This document shows positions 1-11,215 of a stretch of 64,000 bases of DNA, piece by piece (the stretch's first letter is position 1; each line of letters opens with the position of its first letter). Source of the DNA: Mimachlamys varia (lineage: Eukaryota; Mollusca; Bivalvia; Pectinida; Pectinidae). The position numbers and the translations under genes are program-made. The stretch is from positions 868,001-932,000 of the forward strand of contig OX392529.1 of assembly GCA_947623455.1 (NCBI GenBank), in the 5' to 3' direction. The notes beneath the pieces are model-generated. The model was not told where the DNA came from. It worked only from the letters and a program-made list of their open reading frames with translations, and searched no databases.

Positions 1-505
1 TTTGAAATAAGCCCATTATAAGTCAATATGGTTAATCTTAATGTAGTTTGAAATAAGCCCATTATAAGTCAACATGGTTAATCTTAGTTTAGTTTGAAAT
101 AAGCCCATTATAAGTCAACATGGTTAATCTTAGTGTAGTTTGTAATAAGCCCATTATAAGTCAGCATGGTTCATCTTAGTGTAGTTTGAAATAAGCCCAT
201 TGTAAGTCAACATGGACAAATCTTAGTGTACTTTGTTATAAGCCCATTATAAGTCAATATGGACAAATCTTAGTGCAGTTTGTAATAAGACCATCATAAG
301 TCAACATGGTTCATCTTAGTGTACTTTGTTCTAAGCCCATCATAAGTCAACATGGTTCATCTAAGTGTACTTTGTTATAAGCCCATCATAAGTCAACATG
401 ACTAATCTTAGTGTAGTTTGAAATAAGCCCATTGTAAGTCAACATGGACAAATCTTAGTGTAGTTTGTAATAAGCCCATTATAAGTCAACATGGTTCATC
501 TTAGG
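1..505. repeat. 46-bp tandem repeat array, about 11 copies
   Basis: The unit begins TTTGAAATAAGCCCATTATA and recurs at 1, 47, 93 and so on, a 46-bp period. Some copies are 47 bp because GGTTAATC becomes GGACAAATC. The array is cut by the window start. A lone degenerate copy lies at about 935-992, so the array was probably once longer or was split by the sequence in between. Confidence 0.95.
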
Positions 506-1560
506 CCATACCAATTTGATTTATTGTTCGTTGGAAAATGATATTTCAAAATTGGAGCGAGCGGGCGCAATTTTTTTGTTTTTACAAAAATTTTGAATTC
601 CTTGAAATTTCGAGCGAGCGGTAGTTTTCAAAAGACTAAATGTCAGAACACGTGTTTGACTATCAATATAATGTATCACCAAATAGTACAAATATTTAAA
701 TTGTTGAAGCAGGTTTTTTTTCAATCATTTCCATGGTACAAACTACTTGTGCAATAAAATAGCATTTGAGTGAAAAGCTTTCTTAAATCGTTGCCAAAAA
801 CGCTTGAAATACCATTTTTACCTTCTATTCAAACATTCAAATGATTCAACAATATGGCGCTTTCTAAATTTTGAACCATTGTAAAATATATCCGGATTCG
901 TCAATTTCATTGACCTTAAAATTGGAGCGGTAATATTTTGTAATAAGCCAATCAGATGTCATCATGGTTAATCTTAGTGTACGCTGTTATTAGCCTACAC
1001 ATATCGGAAAGAGACGAGCTTTTAGGATATAACATGATGACACAAGTACATCATTATATTTGAACACAAACTCTACAATGTCTTATATTATTATAGGCAC
1101 TCAGTACAACACAGAATGACTTGACAGCATGGACATGTCCACATTGCGAATAGTTTGGAGGTTGACTAAGCGAAAATTCCATGCGCGAAAATTTTGACTC
1201 TTACAGTATCCTCTGAAGTTCACCTTTAAAATGTTTGTCCAGGCAAATGGTCTGTGCTAGTCTACTAAATTAACTCAGATCAGAACATATATAAATCTAA
1301 TTATGGTTGGATATATTGTATACATTTACCTCTGACCTTAGTCAATTGAAAATGAATCTCAAGAGTATAACTTGTACAGTAATTTATGATAAGTAACCAG
1401 ATTGGATGAGCTGGTGCATCTGGATGTAGAAGTACAAGTAGGTGACTGGGATCTATAAATTAGACTTGGACAGATGTGATATTTATTTTAGACAAGATTT
1501 CCTCTAGAACATAGTTATTTACAAATATTTAACATCCTATATGAAATCTTTGAATGAATG
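506..1560. other. Non-coding stretch, no recognisable gene
   Basis: AT-rich sequence with many stops in all frames. It holds one stray copy of the 46-bp repeat near 935-992. The GAGCGAGCGG motif occurs twice (about 556 and 612) but no coding or RNA structure was seen. Confidence 0.6.
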
Positions 1561-1840
1561 ACAAATACTCTGGCCAAATTCAAGAAACATCTGAAGCGTA
1601 CCTTTTCACGTCTGCATATTAGGGTACCAACTTAGACGACATTTATTTATCTACAGTAGATGTAGTTCGTATTTATATGCATTTTTTATATTATCACATT
1701 AGCTAGATTGTAATAACTTCTTTATTTATGCAGTGTAAGTATCAAATTATTATCTACATGTTGTGAAGCGCTTTAGAGTAATTTTACAAATTATATAGAG
1801 CGCTATATAAATGTTGTATATTATTATTTATTATTATGAC
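1561..1840 (+). pseudogene. 3' end of a LINE: last ~25 codons of the RT protein plus 3' UTR
   Basis: Codons 1561-1635 read TNTLAKFKKHLK and then end at TAG. This matches the typical close of LINE reverse transcriptase ORFs, where a short F-K-x-x-L-K segment precedes the stop; the first LINE family in this window ends with the similar SLPMFKKCLETV. After the stop come about 200 bp with a GCGCTTTAGAG..AGAGCGCTATATAAATG segment and a TTATTATTATTA tail, as expected for a 3' UTR and its short-repeat tail. Everything upstream of the last codons is missing, as in 5'-truncated retrocopies. The clade cannot be assigned from so little. Confidence 0.6.
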
Positions 1841-2330
1841 TTAATGGAAGTTTATGTTGGTGCCTTATTTATGACATGTATTAATCTAATCAATTAAATA
1901 AAAACACTGATAATTAACTGATGTAGTTTTGAACATTGTAGCTTATGGTTACATATGCTTGACAGGAGGAAGAGACACGGAAACCAAAGAAGAGTAGGGG
2001 AGACAAAGAAAAAAGTAAAGACAAATCGTATCCTTTTAAATCAAATATTGTAAACCGACTTATTTCCCAAGCTATTAATTTTCGCGTATTTCGCAGTAGA
2101 TTACACTTGCGACAATTAGTCGCTACGAAATAGTTTCAATCAGAGTACTGTACTGTACATAGGATTATGACCGTAGATTTCACGAAATGAAATCGCTGCG
2201 AAATAGCCGTGTAATATGAAAACAAGAAATTAAGCTGACATGAAAATAACTTAGTTTACAGTAGTCCATTTAGCAACCACATTTATAGAATTTTGATATA
2301 CATGACAGTCAATTAGATACCAGAAATTTG
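1841..2330. other. Non-coding stretch, nothing recognised
   Basis: No open frame, RNA or clear repeat. It lies between the LINE tail and the first block of the 145-bp repeat. Confidence 0.5.
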
Positions 2331-2900
2331 GTTTATCAGAAGTTGCTCAAATGTTTTAACAGATATGACCCTTATGGCCTTGAATATAGCTCAAGGTCAT
2401 TTCTTTTTTGCAAACTTTGTCGGCTTCATCCAAGGAACCTTTCAACCCAATATCATGCTTCTATGGCTTTTGGTTTATTAGAAGATGTCGTTTAGATGTT
2501 ATATTAGATTTGACCCCTGTGACCTTGAATATGGGTCAAAGTGTTCTTTTTCGCAAACTTTATGAACTTGGGGGACAAAGTTATCATTTATGCAAAATCT
2601 GTTTCCCTTCCCCAAAGGATGTTTCTGACCAAATTTGGTTCAATCCATTCATAATTTTATGACTAGTAGCGGTTCAAAGGGATTACTTCTATTTCCCATA
2701 TGGGGCCCCACAACTCTGGCCCCTTTGGGGGTCAGAGTTACCATTTATGCTAAATCTTTTCCACTTTCCCAAAGGATGTTTCTGACCAAATTTTGCTCAA
2801 ATCCATTCATAACTTTATGACAAGAAGAGATTTAAAGGAATTACCTCTATTTCCCCTATTTGGCCCCAACCTTCTGGCCAATTATATATATAGCACAAGG
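2331..2900. repeat. Partial arrays of the 145-bp and 150-bp composite-element repeats
   Basis: Two degenerate copies of the 145-bp unit (GACCTTGAATAT..CAAACTTT..ATCATGCTTCTA) are followed by about two copies of the 150-bp unit (GGCCCC..CTTTGGGGGTCAGAG..AAAGGATGTTTCTGACCAAA). The same two units in the same order fill 11.2-13.0 kb and 20.5-22.1 kb. Short open frames here are by-products of the repeat. Confidence 0.8.
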
Positions 2901-2934
2901 AGTGACCATAGGTAAATTATATACACAATTTGAC

Positions 2935-3930
2935 GGGCTTTTCACACCTATGCCAGATTTTGTCTTTGGTGAAAGGGAGGTAACTCTTACATATTTCAAG
3001 AACTACTTCCCTTTTACCGCTATTAGACAGTAAACCATTTTTATATTATGAATATATGGGGAAATTTTCAAAACGGCGTATTACCTTAACCAGAAGTGCT
3101 ATCAAGACACCGAAGGTATCAATATCATCGGAATGACATAACTTATTGCTCTCTAGTTTTCAAAATAGAAAAAAATTAAAACATTTTAAAAATAGATTAA
3201 CTTTGACCTTGACCCTTCTTTTTTACAAGACATATTTTGTTATAAGTTATAGAAGAAAAAAGTTGTCCCCAGATGTATTCTATAATAATATACCTTTGTT
3301 ACATCTGTACATTAAATACTTTTTAAGATTTGGACATTTTAACATTTTTAAGTATGACGTCATAGCGGCCATCTTGGATTTTGAATCAATTTAAAAATAT
3401 CAAACTTTAGTCGGGACATTTTCAATATGGCGTAATACCTTAACCGGAAGTGCTATCAAGACACCAAAGGTATCAATATCATTGGAATGACATACTCTAT
3501 TGATCTCTGGAAGAAGTTTTTTAAAATATTAAATATTGAAAAAAATTCTAAAAATAGCATAACTTTGACCTCCAGCGAGCTTTTTTGTTTGACCTCTAAC
3601 CTCAAAGCCGTAAAAATAGAAAAGTGGGCCCCAGATGAATCCTACATAAATATACCTTTGAATACTTTTAACCTCATACCGTTTTTGAGTTATGGCCGTT
3701 TTAAACTTTTTAAGTATGACGTCATGGCGGCCATTTTGGATTTTTTGACCTACTTAAAAAAGTGAGATGCACCCCTTCAGTTCTTGCCATATAGCATGCT
3801 AAAATTACATTGGCATACCTCTTACCGTTTTGGAGAAACTCATTCGACAAAATTTAATGCAGAAGAAGAAGAGTAATAAGAAACAGAACAAAAACAATAG
3901 GTCCTTTCACCTCATGGTGAAAAGCCCTAA
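2935..3930 (+). mobile_element. Hairpin-ended non-autonomous element, family iii
   Basis: It starts with GGGCTTTTCACACC and ends with a hairpin (CTTTCACC, TCAT, GGTGAAAAG) followed by CCCTAAT, so the start is the inverse of the 3' arm. Inside are two tandem ~355-bp units, marked by GGAAGTGCTATCAAGACACC-like sequence at about 3,090 and 3,446. Copy B of the surrounding duplication lacks it: B reads ATTATATACACAGGAGTTGG at the matching place (about 13,140). A separate 3' end of the same family lies at about 4,709-4,745. The asymmetric inverted ends with a 3' hairpin and CTAA resemble Helitron/Helentron-derived elements; that class assignment is inference. Confidence 0.65.
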
Positions 3931-3934
3931 TTAA

Positions 3935-4680
3935 AACATAATCTTACATAATAATAATAATTAGCTCGTGTTTGGACCAATTTCCAAATGAAATACGTTT
4001 TCTGAAGGCAAATGTTATTCTAAGAAGAAAAATCAAGGTCTCAGTTGTGTCAATTAACCGGAAAGTACCTTAAAACGGCATTTTCAGCTAAATTTGGTGT
4101 TCGTCTGCTCAATTTCGCCGCCGCCATTCGACTAATTATAGGAATATCAACATGGTACGACATGAAATATTTTCTATAATTTTTTTAACCTTAACAGTTT
4201 AGATTATCAAACAATAACATATTTATGTAATATCAAGATTTATTACTAAGCACATCAGTACCATAATTATATTTTTATTATCGTTTTCAATGTTAAAAAA
4301 ACATTTCTTATGTTTTCTTGCGAATCGGCACGGAACCGGGAGCAGGATAGTGGTCACATGATTCGAAAAAAAATCACGTGATTTCTCGTATAAAAATAGA
4401 ACGGGAAGCGCAAATGTCAGGTAGCCGCGATAAACAATATTGGCTGACGAAAACAGAGTCACAAGCTAAGACTAGACAAGAAAGAAGCTGAAAGAGACTA
4501 TTGAAAGATCGGAACAGATGCATCTGACAAACAAAAAGAAATACGACACTATCAATGAAGACGAAGAGCATGGTTGGACGAAGTGTGGTTGAGTTGACAG
4601 TGCTTCCGAAAAACAAAAACGTACAGCTGATACTTGTACGAAAATACTTTCTTCATTCACGTACACTGTAAGATTATGTT
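3935..4680. mobile_element. 746-bp element with 14-bp inverted ends, copy 1
   Basis: It begins AACATAATCTTACA and ends TGTAAGATTATGTT, perfect inverted ends of 14 bp. Two more copies lie at 13,183-13,916 and 13,933-14,678. Inside is a TATA-like TCGTATAAAAATAG followed by short, frame-broken reading frames on the plus strand; the minus-strand frame of 79 codons is kept in all copies only because the copies are young. No transposase was recognised, so it is probably non-autonomous. Confidence 0.7.
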
Positions 4681-5317
4681 CGGTAAAGCTTGTAATAATA
4701 ATAAACATAACAATAACAATAGGTCTTTTCACCACAAGGTGAAAAACCCTAATAATAATAAACTTTATTTATTGATGATAAAAGACCTGTTTAGCAAAGC
4801 TTATCTTCCACAGGGTCCTCTTGTTAGTAAAAGGATTAGTTAAAGCAATAATCATTACAGTTAACATAGCCAAAACATTTGTGTGGCATGCTAAACTACC
4901 ATAATTAAGTTAAATACGTCATTTAAAGGATCATTTACACAATATCATTTAAAATATCACAGAAATAAAGATAAAATATGGTACTCAGCATTATTATCAC
5001 AGCATAAGTATACAATTAAGTTAAATTAATATCATTTCAATTATTTAAATTTCTACAGTTATAATGAGACTTAAGTATTCAATATACAATTAAAGGGTCA
5101 TTTACACAATTTAATTAAAATTATCACAGAAGCAAAGATTCACTATTCCAAGCTTAACCAATTAGGTGTTCAGTAAAAGACCAGATTTCTAATTTACATA
5201 TATGCTAATGTAGCAAAAAATAAAAATTGACAGTATATACGCTAATATAGCATAAATAAAACAGAAAGTAATATTTAAGAGGTTTCTTTGATAAAAATAG
5301 AAATATTCAAACTGCAT

Positions 5318-6498
5318 TCATACTGTTTCCAGATATTTTTTAAACATTGGAAGGGAGGATGCAAGTCTAACTTCATCTGGTAGGTTGTTCCAAATTTGGC
5401 CCCCTTCTACTACAAATTGCTTTCAATAAAAAGTAGTGCAGTGTCTTGGAACTTGTATAAACTTTTGAGAAGCAGATCTTGTACAACTGTTGTTTGAGAA
5501 CTCAAATTGTCTTGCCAGGTATTCAGGTACAAGATTATTGACACATTTATATTTCATTACACCTCTTTTAAATTTCAAATAGTCAATGATTGGTACCCAT
5601 CTCAATAGAGTAAATATTTCCGCAGATGGGGTGTCAAATGGAGCATCTAATAGCAATCGAGCAGCTTGTTTCCGTGCTTTTGACAATTTCTGCGTAAGAT
5701 TAAGAGAGCATCCACTCCATACTGTACAACAATACACAAAGTGTAGAAAAATACAGGAGTGAAAATTGTTTAATCTGGCTGGAAGTGGCAAATATTGACG
5801 TATACGTCGGAGTAGACCCAAACCACAGTTTATTTTAGAGACAACAGTTCTGATATGATCTGTCCAAGAATAGTTAGGGTCAATTTTGACACCCAGTAGC
5901 TTCTCGGAAGTAACTTGTTCAATAATTTCCAGATCTAATGTAAGATCATTGGTTCTACTCAGTTTCTGTTTTGAGCCAATAACCATACATTTGGTTTTAC
6001 TTGTATTTAGTAACATTTTATTTTCATTACACCACTCTTGGACTTCGATAAGGTCTAACTGCAACTTTTCTTGAACAGGAATAGTTGAGCCAGATGAACT
6101 TAAAGTTGAGTCGTCGGCATACATATCAGTGGAAGACTGAAGTTTAAGTGGAAGATCATTTATGAAAATGAGAAACATGAGGGGACCCAATATTGACCAC
6201 TGAGGTACACCATGTGTAATAGGCTTACTGCTAGAGATTTTTCCAGATACAGCAACTTTTTGAAATCGATCCGAAATGTAGGAATTAAAGCAACTCAAAG
6301 ATGTGCAATCACATTGATATAAAGCTTACTTTCGATTAAGGACTTATGATTGACCATATCAAATGCTTTTCTGAAATCTATAAATACCACACCATTGATA
6401 TTTCCGTTGTCAATTTCTTTTGCCCAATTATTCACAATGCTGAGAAGGGTAGTTTCACAAGAGTGATTTTTACGAAATCCAGATTGTGAGGCAACTAA
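5318..6498 (-). pseudogene. Reverse transcriptase, C-terminal two-thirds (LINE copy A)
   Basis: The translated segment carries RT motifs in order: SGFRKNHSCETT, FIDFRKAFD, GVPQ.SILGPLMFLIFINDLP and the catalytic YADD (in MYADDSTL), then the thumb region, closing with a ..MFKK.LETV-type end at 5,318. It is an APE-type non-LTR RT, probably of the CR1/L2/Jockey assemblage (inference from the motif spacing). Defects: a frameshift near 6,295-6,305, shared with copy B; the G of PQG replaced by W; and a nonsense TGA at 5,423-5,425 where copy B has TCA (Ser). It is therefore not functional. Confidence 0.85.
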
Positions 6499-8151
6499 CA
6501 AGAGGCCCATGGGCCTTAACGGTCACCTGATGTTTGACATGACAGAGAAATATGGGAATGTTGAGATGAATATTTATAACAATACATTGTAGCATATCTG
6601 GGAGTGGAAAAAATGAATTTTTGAAATTATGTCAATTTGATCCTTTTAGGCCCCACCCCTCAGGCACCTGGGGTGGGGGTCAGTCAGTGTCAATATGTGC
6701 GTACTACTCAAAAGTCATGTCATATTGATAAATTCAATCAAATTTGCATCATTTCTTTTGGCAATTAAACAAATAATGCAAAAAAATGTTTTTTTCTGCC
6801 AATATACCATAGTAAACTTAACCCCTCTACAGGGGGGAGATGCAAGACCCCAGAGTCATGAAATTCACATTTTTGGTAAAGAACCTAAAAACCAATCAAT
6901 CTATGAAGAGTATTTGATTCCAGCATATCTGGGAGAAGAGAAGAAGATTTTTGAAATTTTTGTAAATTTGACCCTTTTTGGCCCCGCCCTCCAGTCCCTG
7001 GGGGTCAACTAGGGCCAACATGTACATACCATCAAAGTGTCATCCCATGATGATAATTTTATACAAGTTAGAATTAATTCCAATACAAATCCAACAAATA
7101 ATAGTCAAAAATGTGATTTCCCTATATACACTATAGTAAAGTTTACCCCCTCCCCAGGGGCAAACGTGAGACCCCAGGGTCATGAAATTCACAATTTTGG
7201 TAAAGCCTCTTAAGATCCTTCCATCTATGAAGAGTATTTGATTCTACCATATCTAAGAGTAGAGAAGAAGATTTTTGAATTTTTTGTAAATTTTACCCTT
7301 TTTGGCCCCGCCCCGCAGGCCCCTGGGGGTCAACTAGGGCCAACATGTATATACCATCAAAGTGTCATCCCATGATGATAATTTTATACAAGTTAGAATT
7401 AATTCCAATACAAATCCAACAAATAATAGTCAAAAATGTGATTTCCCTATATACACTATAGTAAAGTTTACCCCCTCCCAAGGGACACACGTGAGATCCC
7501 AGGGTCATGAAATTCACAATTTTGGTAAAACACCTTAAGACCCTTCAATCTATGAAGAGTATTTGATTTACCATATCTGAGAGTAGAGAAGAAGATTTTT
7601 GAAAATTTTGTCAATTTGACCCTTTTTGGCCCCGCCCTCCAGCCCCTGGGGGTCAACTAGGGCCAACATGTACATACCATCAAAGTGTCATCCCATGCTG
7701 ATAATTTTATACAAGTTAGAATTAATTCCAATACAAATCCAACAAATAATAGTCAAAAATGTGATTTCCCTATATACACTATAGTAAAGTTTACCCCCTC
7801 CCCAGGGGCAAACATGAGACCCTAGGGTCATGAAATTCACAATTTTGGTAAAGCACCTTAAGACCCTTCCATCTATGAAGACAGTATTTGATTCTACCAT
7901 ATCTGAGAGTAGAGGAGAAGATTTTTGAAGTTTTAGTCAATTTTACCCTTTTTGGCCCCGCCCCGCATGCCCCTGGGGGGTGGGGACCATATTATTCACA
8001 ATTTTGGTTCACCCTCAGCCATGGAAGCTTCCTGTAAAATTTCATTGAATTTAGTTCAGCGGTTTTTGAGAAAAAGTTGAAAATGTAAATTGTTTACGAC
8101 GCACGACGCCGGACAAAAGGCGATTGCAATAGGTCAACTGAGACTTCGTCT
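6499..8151 (+). mobile_element. Family i hairpin-ended element with four 323-bp repeats, inside LINE copy A
   Basis: It starts CAAGAGGCCCATGGGCC followed by GGTCACCTGA. The core is a tandem array with a period of about 323 bp, marked by CATGAAATTCAC near 6,858, 7,182, 7,505 and 7,828. The 3' end stops in the middle of the terminal hairpin (TCAACTGAGACTTCGTCT), so the second arm and the CTAAAAA end are missing. LINE sequence resumes at 8,152. Compared with copy B, about 1.3 kb of LINE (and the later LTR) is absent at the right junction. Confidence 0.75.
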
Positions 8152-8340
8152 GAATAAAATTACGCAATAAATCAAATGAACCAGAAACATTCTTCAATGT
8201 TGTACATAAATTACTAGCAATACATGTAGTTGAAAAATAAGTATTAAAAGTTTCGGCAATATCCAGCTTGTCAAATACAGAATTGCTGTCTAATTCAACC
8301 ATACTAGAAGAAGTGGACTGATTTAATGACTGTACTTAAG
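8152..8340 (-). pseudogene. RT N-terminal fragment (LINE copy A)
   Basis: On the minus strand, the segment starting MVELDSNSVFDKLDIAETFN is nearly identical to the N-terminal part of the ORF in copy B. It runs into the inserted family i element at 8,151, which gives a nonsense tail. It is the linker just before the RT fingers in LINE proteins. Confidence 0.75.
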
Positions 8341-8574
8341 GCATAATTGTTCGATAGTGTTCATATAGAAAACTCATATAGTAAAGTTAGTAACCTGGCA
8401 CTACAGGCATAATCTAACCCTGTTGTTAAATAAGCAAGCCCAAGTGAAGTAACCCGTAAATAACAGAATCTCACTACATAAAAATATTGTAACACGTACT
8501 ATATTATAAACTATAATAACCATTAAATTACCTCCCACATTCTATCACTTTCCTAGTTCACTACATCTGATAAA

Positions 8575-9407
8575 CAAGAGGCCCAAGGGCCTTAGCAGTC
8601 ACCTGAGTAATGTTATAAGTACGGTAGCTCAATTTTAATGATAAAATCAACATACAAGAGGCCCAAGGACAAAATATACCTATAAGTGTTATTTCCCTAT
8701 ATAAGCTATAGTAAATTCTATCCCTCTCCAGGGGAAACGGAGAGCCTGGGGGTTCTGAAATTTACAAATTAAACAAAGTTCCTGATGATCTTTCCATTCA
8801 TGTAGAGAAAAAGGCTGTAACACCTCCGAGTCTAAAAAAGAAGATTTTTGAAATTTAGGATAATTTTCCCTGTGGGGCCCCGCCCTGGCCCCTGGGGTCG
8901 GAGCAGGAATCCAAATTTTACAGATTGATTCCATCCTTCTCCAAGGATGATTGTGACAAAGTAAGAATAATTTCCTATTTAAAATGGACAAAATATACCC
9001 AAAAGTGTTATTTCCTTATATAAACTATAGTATACATACTTTACTCCCTCCCCGAGGGGGAAAAGAGAGCCGGGCGTACTGAAATTCACAAATTAAACAA
9101 AGTCCCTGATAACCTTTCTATCAAAGTAGAGAAAGAGGTTGTTGTACCTCTTGAGTCTGGAGAAGAAGATTTTTGAAATTTAGGATAATTTCCCCTTTGG
9201 GGCCCCGTCCTAGCCCCCTAGGGTAGGGGGCAGGAATCCCAATTTTACAAATCTGTATCCTCATCAACTAAGGATAATTTTGGCCAAGTTTGAAAAGATT
9301 CCACCCACTGGCCTGGAGAAGAAGTAGAAAATGTAAAAAGTTTATGCGCGCCTGACGACGCACAACGTCGAATGGAAAGTGATTGGAAGAGGTCACTTGA
9401 GACCTAA
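8575..9407 (+). mobile_element. Family i short element, copy A, 3' hairpin arm deleted
   Basis: It starts CAAGAGGCCCAAGGGCCTTA and then AGTCACCTGAG, and ends GGTCACTTGAGACCTAAAAA. Two internal ~330-bp units carry the TTATTTCC..ATATAAACTATAGTA..GGGGAA signature. The paralogue at 18,548-19,370 keeps the full terminal hairpin; here about 15-20 bp, the second arm, is missing. Confidence 0.75.
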
Positions 9408-9492
9408 AAAAGACCGACCAGCAGCCTCTTATGTTATAGGAGTAGCTGAAGGGGTAAAAAATGTGAACCTTTTAGGATGTATTGGAAAATAG

Positions 9493-10076
9493 TTTAACCA
9501 CATGTAATATGTAGTTAGGAAATAACCTAGATCGTCGCTATCAGTAGCCAAGCAAAATGCAGGATATTGTCGAAAACTGATGCAGAAGTGATGGGCTCAC
9601 CGGAAAGTTTTCACTTGTCATAAAATAATAATATCTTCAGTCAATGTGTTTTACAGCTCATATTTTCAATATTTATAGTATTTTCTACTAGTGAATCATG
9701 TACGCAAATACCGGACATTTTGTACGGAGCTGTACATGTGCGACGGGTTACCGGAACGGCTGACAGCCAAATGTGAGATCAAAATATGTTCACCGGAAAT
9801 CGGTCGTTATAGGAAGCGAACTAGCGACCGTCGGTCCAAAATTACCAGTCGTTAGCCACATTAGACTGGTGGTCGTTATATAATGAAATCTCACGGGGAA
9901 ACTGAAAATCGGTCGTTATAGAAAGCGAACTAGCGACCGTCGGTCCAAAATTACCGGTCGTTAGCCACATTAGACAGGTGGTCGTTATACAGATGGTCGT
10001 TATATAGTGAAATCTCACGGGGAATCTGAAAATCGGTCGTTATAGAGAGGCGGTCGTTAGAGCAGGTTTGACTGTA
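9493..10076. mobile_element. Insertion present only in copy A, with GGTCGTTATA tandem units
   Basis: Copy B (about 19,470-19,485) goes straight from TGTAATATGTAATT to ATATCCAATC, so this ~580 bp is an insertion in A or a deletion in B. Its right half holds tandem units of about 109 bp, marked by CGGTCGTTAT at 9,801, 9,910 and 10,034. On the minus strand the right end reads CAGTCAAACCTGCTCTAACG, similar in style to ends of pogo/Tigger-type elements (inference). No matching left inverted end was found, so it may be truncated. Confidence 0.5.
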
Positions 10077-10109
10077 TATCCAATCAAATAACACTGTAAA
10101 CATTATTAA

Positions 10110-10494
10110 AGGCCCAATATACGTAACTTTCGGCAAAACTTGAAGCGAAAATCAAGCCTAATAACTTTTTATATTTATAGATTTAGTTAAGATTAACTGA
10201 TATCAGCAATATTCAAGATGATTTTTTTCGCGGTTACCGGTACAGCAGCAGTTGAAACATGCTATTTGTAAACACGCGTCCATTTCGAACCGTCTTCTAC
10301 CTTCGGTTTGTTGTTGAAGTGGGCCCCACCTGAATTATTTTCAACTCTTTGGATTTTTTTGTCAAGAGTTTCTTGTTAGTTACCGCTCAGGTTAACTTCG
10401 TTTTAGGCTTATTTTTGTATGGTTATCAACTGGATTTTTTTTCAGAATTTTGCAGAATTCCGAAAAATTTCCTGAAGTTACGTATATTGGGCCT
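10110..10494. mobile_element. TTAA-flanked MITE, 385 bp, copy 1
   Basis: Ends are inverted: AGGCCCAATATACGTAACTT at the start and its near reverse complement, AAGTTACGTATATTGGGCCT, at the end. TTAA lies on both sides (10,106-10,109 and 10,495-10,498). Copy B of the tandem duplication has the unoccupied site CATTATTAAAGAAAAA at about 19,505. TTAA duplication with precise ends is the hallmark of piggyBac-type transposition. It has no coding capacity. Confidence 0.92.
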
Positions 10495-10611
10495 TTAAAG
10501 AAAAAATGTTAGATCGCTTTTTTTATACAAATCGTTTTGGATCTTCCTTAACTTTCATTCAGGTGCAGTTCAAAGTGCAAAAAATAATGAGAAGAGACGG
10601 AAAATATCTGA

Positions 10612-10800
10612 ATGATTTGTTTGTTTATTGTTAAATTTGTGTATTTGTTTGTTTAATGTTAAATTTGTGTATTTGTTTGTTTATTGTTAAATTCGTGTAT
10701 TGATTTGTTTATTGTTAAATTTGTGTATTGGTTTGTTTATTGTTAAATTTGTGTATTGGTTTGTTTATTGTTAAATTTGTGTATCTGTTTTTTTATTGTT
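10612..10800. repeat. 28-bp minisatellite, about 6.5 copies
   Basis: The unit TTTGTTTATTGTTAAATTTG plus GTGTATTG repeats with a 28-bp period. Copy B at 19,677-19,980 has about 10-11 copies of the same unit, so the array changed length after duplication. Confidence 0.92.
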
Positions 10801-11215
10801 AAGTCTTTCATTCAAGTTGAAATTGTTAGCGATTCTATATCATATAGTAAATGATATGTAGAACATGAAAAATGCGTTTTTGTTTTCACTTTTTCATTTC
10901 ACCAGATCTAAAGAAAGAGAGTGTTTAATTACTATACCCCCTGCACATTTTAAACAAGTCTGTCTCCAATGCTTAAGTTTTTGATGCAGTTATTTATAAT
11001 TGGTGTATGTACCTGAAACATGTAAGGAAGAATATGACTTTTCCTGAAATTGCTTGGATTTTTTGGATCAATCTGAACCCGAAATCCCCTACAACTGTCG
11101 TTTTGAACATTGGAATGACTACAGAGACATCAATACATCTCACTCCACTAGGTGATTGGCAATAATCAACACAACGCAAATATTATACATTTACAGTGGA
11201 CCCACGATAATCCGG
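10801..11215. other. Non-coding stretch with a short frame shared with copy B
   Basis: The plus strand at about 11,008-11,165 keeps the same frame as 20,181-20,402 in copy B (INLNPKSPTTVVLNIGM..) but lacks 57 bp of it. Nothing else was recognised. Confidence 0.4.

Larger units (their letters stand above)
4752..8340 (-). mobile_element. LINE copy A (first LINE family), decayed
   Basis: On the minus strand this holds a truncated reverse-transcriptase ORF and a 3' UTR of about 560 bp. The 3' end carries AATAAA and a TTATTATTA tail at about 4,752. The endonuclease domain is absent. A composite element (6,499-8,151) has replaced the middle of the RT. The paralogue at 14.7-18.3 kb is the sister copy from the tandem duplication. 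Confidence 0.8.

Noticed and set aside
521..724. 67-codon minus-strand frame near the window start
   Set aside because: AT-rich, no domain, no conservation evidence in the window.
4223..4735. Minus-strand frames (79-97 codons) conserved in three copies
   Set aside because: They lie inside the 746-bp inverted-end element and are conserved only because the copies are young; no domain and hydrophobic, low-complexity content.
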